A DNA stretch of 42,484 nucleotides. Source: Sphingobacteriales bacterium. Lineage in GTDB: Bacteria > Bacteroidota > Bacteroidia > Chitinophagales > UBA2359. The stretch spans positions 1 to 42,484 of the forward strand of contig JADKCK010000046.1 of assembly GCA_016718845.1 (NCBI GenBank), in the 5' to 3' direction. The position numbers and the translations under genes are program-made. Numbering within the stretch: position 1 is the stretch's first letter; each line of letters starts with the position of its first letter. Positions 36,738 to 42,484 of the stretch are shown in pieces. The notes under the pieces are model-generated. The model did no database searches. It was not told the DNA's origin and saw only the letters and a list, made by a program, of their open reading frames with translations.

Positions 36738-38423
36738 ATGTCTCTTACAACTTTCGAATCGCTCGGCTTATCAGCCGAAATGCTCGAAGCCTTGCATAAA
36801 AAAGGCTTCACCGCTCCAACGCCCATACAAGCGCAAACTATCCCCTTGTTGTTATCGGGCACGCGCGACATTGTGGGTCAAGCCCAAACAGGCACAGGCA
36901 AAACAGGTGCCTTTGGTATCCCACTTATCGAACACATACAAGGCGGCGGCAATCACCCCCGAGCCATTGTATTAGCACCTACCCGCGAGTTAGCCCTGCA
37001 AGTAGCCGAAGAAATACAATCGTTTGGCACCATCAAACGCATACGCGTAGCAGCCGTTTATGGCGGACAACCCATATCCGAGCAAATACGACAACTGCGC
37101 CGTGGCTTAGATATTGTAGTAGCAACCCCCGGACGACTGATGGACCACATCGACCGCAAAACCATTAACCTCGAGCAAATACAATTTGTGGTACTCGACG
37201 AAGCCGACGAAATGCTCAACATGGGCTTTGTCGACGACATAGAAACCATTTTGCAAAGCGTGCCCAAAGACCGCCGCATGTTGCTTTTTTCGGCAACAAT
37301 GCCCGACCGTATCTTGCAACTTGCCCGTAAATACATGGGTAGCTACGACCTTATATCGGTAAAAACTACACAACTAACCAACGACCTTACCGAGCAACTG
37401 TATTACGAAATTAAACCAACCGATAAATTCGACGCACTATGCCGAATAATCGATTTTTTCCCCGAATTTTACGGTCTGGTGTTCTGTAACACAAAAGCCA
37501 ACGTCGACGAAATTACCGAAAACCTAATTGGCAAACACTATGCCGCCGAAGCATTACACGGCGACATATCGCAACACCAACGCGAACGCATCTTGCAAAA
37601 ACTAAAATCAAAACAACTGCGCATATTAGTTGCCACCGACGTAGCAGCACGTGGTATTGATGTAAACAACCTAACACACGTTATTAACTACTCGTTGCCA
37701 CACGACCCCGAATCGTATGTGCATAGAATAGGACGTACTGGACGCGCCGGCAAACAAGGTATCGCCATTGCACTTACCTCAAGAGCCGACCGACGCAAAA
37801 TAGAGTTTATACAACGAATTACCAAAAAACCTATCGTAAAAGGTACCTTGCCTAGCGTTAAAGACCTTATCAGCACCAAAAAAGCACGCATTTTTAGCTA
37901 CCTAAACGAACTGGTCGAAACACAAAACCACGCCAATTACTTAGCCATAGCCAACGATTTGCTTGCCCAACACTCGCCCGAAGATGTGGTAGCTGCTTTG
38001 CTCAAATCAACTTATCAAGACGACCTTGACCCCAAAAACTACGTAAACATCGAAGAAGAAACACCGATGATTCGTAGAGGAGAACGAAACGACAACCGCT
38101 TTGATAGAAACGACCGTGGCGACAGAGGTGACAGGGGCGATTTTTCTAGCTCGAATAACCGAACATCAAGACGCGTAAAACTAAACATAGAGTTGGGTAA
38201 AAAAGACGATTTTACTTTTCCAAAAGTTAATCGCCTTATCGAAGACCTACGCATAAAAGGCATACCTACCAAAGACATTCAAGTGTACGAAAAATTCTCG
38301 TACATCATTTGCTTTGAAGACGAAGCCGCACGCATTGCCGAAAGTGTAGAAAAACGCTTTCAGAGCAACGGACGCAGTAACTCAAAAAAACCAATGGTGA
38401 GCATAGATAGATTGCGAAAGTAA
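36738..38423 (+). CDS. deaD: DEAD-box ATP-dependent RNA helicase (DeaD/CsdA type)
   Basis: 561 residues. The two RecA-like domains have all the usual motifs: Q motif 'FESLGLSAEML...PTPIQAQTIP', I 'AQTGTGKTGAF', Ia 'PTRELA', Ib 'TPGRLMD', II 'VLDEADEMLNMGF', III 'LLFSATMP', IV 'LVFCNTK', V 'ILVATDVAARGIDV', VI 'YVHRIGRTGRAG'. A linker with Arg/Asp repeats ('RFDRNDRGDRGDRGDF', ~450-470) leads to a C-terminal DbpA/CsdA-type RNA-binding domain (~480-553, 'KLNIELGKKDDFTFPKVNRL', 'KDIQVYEKFSYIICFEDEAA'). Such proteins unwind RNA in ribosome assembly and cold adaptation. An accumulated name among DeaD, CsdA or DbpA cannot be fixed by sequence alone. Confidence 0.93.
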   Translation: MSLTTFESLGLSAEMLEALHKKGFTAPTPIQAQTIPLLLSGTRDIVGQAQTGTGKTGAFGIPLIEHIQGGGNHPRAIVLAPTRELALQVAEEIQSFGTIKRIRVAAVYGGQPISEQIRQLRRGLDIVVATPGRLMDHIDRKTINLEQIQFVVLDEADEMLNMGFVDDIETILQSVPKDRRMLLFSATMPDRILQLARKYMGSYDLISVKTTQLTNDLTEQLYYEIKPTDKFDALCRIIDFFPEFYGLVFCNTKANVDEITENLIGKHYAAEALHGDISQHQRERILQKLKSKQLRILVATDVAARGIDVNNLTHVINYSLPHDPESYVHRIGRTGRAGKQGIAIALTSRADRRKIEFIQRITKKPIVKGTLPSVKDLISTKKARIFSYLNELVETQNHANYLAIANDLLAQHSPEDVVAALLKSTYQDDLDPKNYVNIEEETPMIRRGERNDNRFDRNDRGDRGDRGDFSSSNNRTSRRVKLNIELGKKDDFTFPKVNRLIEDLRIKGIPTKDIQVYEKFSYIICFEDEAARIAESVEKRFQSNGRSNSKKPMVSIDRLRK

Positions 38424-38434
38424 ACACCTACTAC

Positions 38435-38475
38435 TAATTAGGAATTAAGAACCCCAAACTCTTAATTCCTAATTA
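38435..38475. repeat. Perfect 16-bp inverted repeat after the helicase gene
   Basis: TAATTAGGAATTAAGA (38435-38450) and its exact complement (38460-38475) around a 9-base loop. No T tract follows, so it may be a weak terminator or an mRNA-end stabiliser. Confidence 0.6.
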
Positions 38476-38590
38476 CTGTTTTACTACCATCTATTTTATT
38501 TATTGAGCTATTTATAACTCACTTTTTATTACCCTCCCGACTCACTCACGCCACCTATAATTCATTATCCATCATTCATAATTATCGACT

Positions 38591-39385
38591 ATGCTATTAG
38601 CAGGTAAAAAAGGAATAATCTTTGGCGCTTTAGATAACAACTCTATTGCCTGGAAAATTGCCGAGCGCGCACATCAAGAAGGAGCATCAATAGTGCTGTC
38701 TAATGCCCCCGTAGCTTTGCGCATGGGAACCATCAACCAATTAGCCGAAAAATGCAACGCACCCGTTATTGGCGCCGATGCCACTAATATGGAAGATTTA
38801 GAAAACTTAGTGCGTAAAGCCATGGAACACTTTGGCGGTGGCTTCGATTTTGTGTTGCACTCCATCGGCATGTCGCCTAATGTGCGCAAAAAACGCGATT
38901 ATACCAACCTCAACTACGCCTATCTTACCCAAACCCTAGACATCTCGGCAATTTCGCTCCATAAAATTTTGCAAACTTGCTACCAACTCGATGCCATCAA
39001 CGAATGGGGCTCGGTGGTTGGATTGAGCTACATTGCCGCCCAACGCACTTTTCCGGGTTATGGCGATATGGCAGATGCCAAAGCCGCCCTCGAATCTATC
39101 GCCCGAAGTTTTGGCTACCACTATGGCATAAAAAACAAAGTACGCGTTAATACCATCTCGCAATCGCCAACAGCAACAACGGCTGGTACAGGTATTAAAG
39201 GCTTCGATGATTTTTTTGACTATGCACAAAAAATGTCGCCACTTGGCAATGCTTCTGCCGACGCCTGCGCCGACTATTGCATTAGCCTATTTAGCGACCT
39301 TACCCGCATGGTCACGATGCAAAACCTTTTTCACGACGGTGGATTCTCTAATATGGGGCTTAGCCCACTATTCTTGGATAAATAA
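38591..39385 (+). CDS. fabI: Enoyl-[acyl-carrier-protein] reductase (NADH)
   Basis: 264 residues. FabI reduces enoyl-ACP in the last step of each fatty-acid elongation round. It shows the FabI form of the dinucleotide-binding start 'GKKGIIFGALDNNSIAWKIA' (residues 5-24), 'DFVLHSIGMSP' and the catalytic 'SYIAAQRTFPGYGDMADAKAALES', with Tyr and Lys in the Y-x6-K arrangement. 'VRVNTISQSPTATTAGTGI' is the substrate-loop region. The length equals the family norm. The gene is followed by a small hairpin (GGCTGAT/ATCAGCC, 39398-39420). Confidence 0.93.
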   Translation: MLLAGKKGIIFGALDNNSIAWKIAERAHQEGASIVLSNAPVALRMGTINQLAEKCNAPVIGADATNMEDLENLVRKAMEHFGGGFDFVLHSIGMSPNVRKKRDYTNLNYAYLTQTLDISAISLHKILQTCYQLDAINEWGSVVGLSYIAAQRTFPGYGDMADAKAALESIARSFGYHYGIKNKVRVNTISQSPTATTAGTGIKGFDDFFDYAQKMSPLGNASADACADYCISLFSDLTRMVTMQNLFHDGGFSNMGLSPLFLDK

Positions 39386-39425
39386 ACCCCAAATAAGGGC
39401 TGATGATTTGCTAATCAGCCATTAA

Positions 39426-39547
39426 TACATTTGCATTTTACCAACAAATTGTCCTTAATTTGGTTTTATCCAACGAGATATAAATAACTAATTGCCGCAT
39501 TTTGCACTTAAAACTCCACTAATCTAAAAAGTTAGCGGAGTTTTTTT
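39426..39547 (+). ncRNA. Candidate small RNA between fabI and the acylase gene
   Basis: A -7 box TACATTTG (39426-39433) is followed about 80 bases later by a strong terminator (AAACTCCACTAA / TTAGCGGAGTTT plus seven Ts, 39510-39547), with no start codon or ORF between. This would make a transcript of ~110 bases. The evidence is arrangement only; the terminator could instead belong to fabI read-through. Confidence 0.3.
39510..39547 (+). terminator. Rho-independent terminator downstream of fabI
   Basis: Stem AAACTCCaCTAA / TTAGcGGAGTTT with a TCTAAAAAG loop and a T7 tail, one mismatch. Confidence 0.88.
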
Positions 39548-39579
39548 AGGCATCTTGCCTATATCCAAACTATTTTCAC

Positions 39580-39587
39580 TAATTTTG
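39580..39587 (+). promoter_or_regulatory. -7 promoter box for the acylase gene
   Basis: TAATTTTG fits TAnnTTTG, 59 bases before the ATG at 39647, with a CTTG about 22 bases upstream. Confidence 0.5.
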
Positions 39588-39646
39588 CAACCCAAACAGG
39601 CAGTTAGCTAATTGTCAATTATCGTTTATTATTTATCATTTGCAAT

Positions 39647-42184
39647 ATGTCGTTACTTAAATTTTTATTCGCTGCTATACTTACCTTTATTTGGGTAGTA
39701 TTACTCAATTTCTCGCCCGCAGCATTGCCTTATGTGGGTAAATCGTTTAGTAATTCGGCATTGGCAAGTATGCCACCAATGGGTAAATTCTTAAACCCTT
39801 TTAATGGCTTCTGGCAGAACGCCGAGGTACTACATCCATCTTTACCTAAAAAAAATGTCTTAGAACAACTACAAGCACCCGTAAAAGTAGTGTACGACGA
39901 CAGATTAGTACCCCACATATTTGCCGAAAACGACAACGACCTATACTTTATGCAAGGCTATGTTACGGCACAGCTTAGGTTATGGCAGATGGAGTTTCAG
40001 ACCCATGCTTCAGCAGGGCGACTGTCGGAAATTGTAGGTAAAAAAGCCATTAACTACGACCGCGAACAACGACATAAAGGCATGATTACCGCCGCCGAAA
40101 ACGCCCTTAATGCCCTAAACACTAACTCAACCACCAAAAATATAGTGCAAGCCTATACTCAAGGTGTAAATGCCTACATCAACTCGTTGAGTTATAAAAC
40201 AATGCCTTTTGAGTATAAATTACTAAACTACCAACCCGAACCTTGGACACCCCTAAAGTCGGCATTGCTGCTCAAATATATGGCAGACGACCTTACCGGC
40301 GGCGACAACGACCTTGAAATGACCAACGCCTATAAACTATTAGGTAATACGGACTTTAATGCCCTTTTTCCGGATTTCCCTAAAGGAATAGACCCCATTA
40401 TCCCCGTTGATGCCGATGCCGATTTCCAAGCTATTGCATCGCCTAAACAACCGCAAGCACCCAAAGATACCCTACCTAAAACCCCTACTACCAATCACCC
40501 CGACGAAAACATACTACAAGATTTATTAAACGACTCTACCACCTCTCTCCTACCCTTGCCACACCGCCGCAAGCCCGAACCTAGCTTGGGTAGTAACAAT
40601 TGGGCTGTCGCTCCATCAAAAACGGCTACCGGACAAGCCATTTTGTGCAACGACCCACACCTTGGGCTTAACCTCCCCTCTATTTGGTTCGAGATTCAAC
40701 TACATTCGCCTAATGTTAATGTATATGGGGTATCGCTGCCCGGCTCGCCTTGTGTGGTAATTGGTTTTAACGAAAACATTACCTGGGGCGTAACTAATGG
40801 CTCAAGAGATGTGAAAGACTGGTACAAAATACAGTTTAAAAATGCCGCCCGAAAAGAGTACAAATACAACAATGCTTGGAAAAAAACTACCCAACGCATC
40901 GAAACTATAAAAGTGCGATTTGCCGATGCCCTACAAGATACCGTTATTTATACCGATTTTGGACCTATTGTGTACGATTACGAAGACAATAAAAACAAAA
41001 ATTTGGCTATGCACTGGAAAGCCCTCGACCAATCGGACGAACTGCTTACCTTTTACCAACTTAACCGAGCCGCTAATTACGACGACTATGTTAATGCCCT
41101 AAAACACTACGAATGCCCCGCCCAAAACTTTGCTTATGCCGATGCTGCGGGTAATATCGCCATTTGGCAACAAGGCAAGTTTCCGTTGAAGTGGCGACAA
41201 CAAGGAAAATTTTTACTCGATAGTACTTTTTCGGGCAACGAATGGCAAAGTTATATCCCACAATCCCACAATCCACACGTAAAAAACCCCGAGCGGGGCT
41301 TCATTAGCTCGGCTAACCAGCACCCTACCGACTCGCTTTACCCCTATTATTACAATGGTAACTTCGAATATTACCGTAACCGTAGGCTTAATCAACAATT
41401 AGTAATGGCTCAAGACATTACGGTGCAGGATATGAAAGACCTACAAACCGATAACTACAATCTGCAAGCCGCCGAAAGCCTAAAGGCATTGCTTGGCTAT
41501 ATTGATACCACCAACTTAAATAAAGAAGAACTTAATACTTACCACATACTTAATAGTTGGGACTTTTTTAACAACCCCGACCTAATTGCACCTAGTATGT
41601 ACAAATTATTTTGGGGCATCTTGGTAAACAATTTATGGGATGAGCTAAAAACACCCGATAGTAACACGCCTTTGCTATTGCCTAAAAGCTACATTACTAA
41701 TCAACTGTTGGTTTTGCAGCCTAATAGCAAATTTATGGACATAAAATCTACCCCACAAAAAGAAACCGCCACCGAATTGGTGCAAATATCGTTTAAACAA
41801 GCTGTTGATAGCTTACAAAATTGGGCTGATGCCACTAAAAACGACCGCACTTGGGCAGCATTTAAAGGTACAGATGTTAGACATCTTGCCCGTATCCCTG
41901 CCCTTGGCATCGAAAACATAAATGTTGGCGGCGATGCAGGTATACTTAATGCCGTAACACCAACTAACGGACCGTCGTGGCGAATGATTGTGGCTATTGG
42001 CAACAAAACAGAAGCCTTTGGGGTATATCCGGGTGGTCAGTCGGGTAACCCGGGTAGTAGATACTACACTAATTTTATGGAAAAATGGATTGCTGGCGAT
42101 TATTTTAACCTATTGTTTATGAAAGATGAACAAAATATTGAGGCTGCTAAGGTGCTAACAACCCAAACTTTTTCGCCAAATTAA
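39647..42184 (+). CDS. Penicillin acylase family amidohydrolase (Ntn hydrolase)
   Basis: 845 residues. An N-terminal membrane/signal segment (~5-25) is followed by the alpha-chain region ('VVYDDRLVPHIFAENDNDLYFMQGYVTAQ', split at ~82-112, and 'LRLWQMEFQTHASAGRLSE'). A Pro/Asp-rich spacer (~265-310) leads to the self-cleavage site 'SLGSNNWAV', where Ser316 would become the N-terminal nucleophile of the beta chain. 'CNDPHLGLNLPSIWFEIQLH', 'GFNENITWGVTNG' and 'GGQSGNPGS' follow as in other family members. These proteins hydrolyse amide bonds of acylated compounds such as acyl-homoserine lactones, penicillins or N-acyl peptides; the natural substrate here is not predictable. Likely periplasmic. 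A long terminator hairpin follows. Confidence 0.93.
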   Translation: MSLLKFLFAAILTFIWVVLLNFSPAALPYVGKSFSNSALASMPPMGKFLNPFNGFWQNAEVLHPSLPKKNVLEQLQAPVKVVYDDRLVPHIFAENDNDLYFMQGYVTAQLRLWQMEFQTHASAGRLSEIVGKKAINYDREQRHKGMITAAENALNALNTNSTTKNIVQAYTQGVNAYINSLSYKTMPFEYKLLNYQPEPWTPLKSALLLKYMADDLTGGDNDLEMTNAYKLLGNTDFNALFPDFPKGIDPIIPVDADADFQAIASPKQPQAPKDTLPKTPTTNHPDENILQDLLNDSTTSLLPLPHRRKPEPSLGSNNWAVAPSKTATGQAILCNDPHLGLNLPSIWFEIQLHSPNVNVYGVSLPGSPCVVIGFNENITWGVTNGSRDVKDWYKIQFKNAARKEYKYNNAWKKTTQRIETIKVRFADALQDTVIYTDFGPIVYDYEDNKNKNLAMHWKALDQSDELLTFYQLNRAANYDDYVNALKHYECPAQNFAYADAAGNIAIWQQGKFPLKWRQQGKFLLDSTFSGNEWQSYIPQSHNPHVKNPERGFISSANQHPTDSLYPYYYNGNFEYYRNRRLNQQLVMAQDITVQDMKDLQTDNYNLQAAESLKALLGYIDTTNLNKEELNTYHILNSWDFFNNPDLIAPSMYKLFWGILVNNLWDELKTPDSNTPLLLPKSYITNQLLVLQPNSKFMDIKSTPQKETATELVQISFKQAVDSLQNWADATKNDRTWAAFKGTDVRHLARIPALGIENINVGGDAGILNAVTPTNGPSWRMIVAIGNKTEAFGVYPGGQSGNPGSRYYTNFMEKWIAGDYFNLLFMKDEQNIEAAKVLTTQTFSPN

Positions 42185-42241
42185 ACTATTGACAATACCC
42201 AGCAATAAATAGCCATTTATCGTTAAACTTTTTGAAAAGAT

Positions 42242-42297
42242 GCCTTATAAACAATGAACAATCTTTTGTTCCTCGTTTATAAGGCTTCTTTTTTTTG
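42242..42297 (+). terminator. Terminator of the acylase gene
   Basis: Stem GCCTTATAAAC / GTTTATAAGGC extended by AACAA / TTGTT inside, followed by TTC and eight Ts. Confidence 0.85.
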
Positions 42298-42331
42298 ATT
42301 GTAAAGATGCACAATTGTTGCAAAATAGGCT

Positions 42332-42484
42332 AGTTTTTCTAATCCCCCTAGCCCCCTTTTTTCAAAAAGGGGGGATTTTGGAAATGCCGCAAGCAGTTTT
42401 TCTAATCCCCCTAGCCCCCTTTTTTCAAAAAGGGGGGATTTTGGGAATGCCTTTGGCATTTCTGTAAATGCCGCAGCCAGTTCT
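42332..42484. repeat. CCCCCTAGCCCCC palindromic repeat array, continuing past the window
   Basis: Two 63-bp units begin near 42335 and 42398, each holding CTAATCCCCCTAGCCCCC, a TTTTTTCAAAAA hairpin and GGGGGGATTTTGG. A third seems to begin at the window edge (AGCCAGTTCT). The units fold on themselves (CCCCCTTTTTTC / AAAAAGGGGGG). On the minus strand they read 'FPKSPLFEKRGLGGLEKL', a translation artefact often seen from this repeat type. Confidence 0.85.

Noticed and set aside
42277..42459. Minus-strand protein 'FPKSPLFEKRGLGGLEKL...'
   Set aside because: It is the translation of the CCCCCTAGCCCCC palindromic repeat, a known source of spurious ORFs.
1..42484. Complete defence, secretion or biosynthetic gene cluster
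   Set aside because: No set of adjacent genes forms one. The nearest groupings are CYTH-hemJ and the DUF6660-like/TonB pair, and the rest are single housekeeping or surface genes.

Overview
The window comes from a member of the Bacteroidota, most likely the Chitinophagales/Saprospirales side. The evidence is type IX secretion sorting domains of both styles (a CHU_C/gliding-associated C-terminus on the giant protein and a short 'YPNP...KGIYLL' C-terminus at 25811-26443). Promoters carry the phylum's TAnnTTTG -7 box, most starts lack Shine-Dalgarno sequences, and there is a carboxypeptidase-like/TonB receptor and a DUF4476 protein. No tRNA, rRNA, CRISPR array, transposase or integrase was seen.

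Layout. 1-2700: reading frames broken every 50-100 bases, with a recognisable fused two-domain dipeptide/oligopeptide ABC ATPase in pieces. 2700-5825: a leftover DUF4139 C-terminus, then a tandem pair of repeat lipoproteins (each with 1-3 small indels) duplicated with leader and terminator. 5830-6265: a 21-bp-period array. 6527-7279: an unrecognised protein. 7640-18808 (minus): one 3,722-residue secreted adhesin-like protein. 18935-20999: a rhomboid protease and two unplaced proteins. 21471-22546: a CYTH protein and HemJ. 22762-25188 (minus): an HMG-CoA-lyase-like enzyme and a helical protein of unknown role. 25811-26443: a small T9SS cargo protein. 26699-28329 (minus): HemF and a secreted protein. 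28533-32271: a membrane protein, a His/Cys-rich DUF6660-like protein with a TonB receptor, and a lipoprotein. 32331-33821 (minus): AccC. 34308-42184: DUF4476 protein, ribosomal protein S21, ProC, a DEAD-box helicase, FabI and a penicillin-acylase-family hydrolase. The window ends inside a CCCCCTAGCCCCC repeat array.

Functionally this is a housekeeping neighbourhood (haem, fatty acid, proline, RNA and translation genes) mixed with cell-surface genes. No complete multi-gene defence or mobile system is visible. The points most worth a second look are: the SD-bearing rpsU in an otherwise SD-free window; two genes whose -7 box ends four bases before the start codon; a three-copy structured intergenic repeat; the 21-bp array with a heptad-repeat reading frame; a promoter-plus-terminator unit with no ORF between fabI and the acylase; the giant adhesin; and sequence-quality warnings (indel-rich first 5.6 kb, 28-base G run at 36572-36599).
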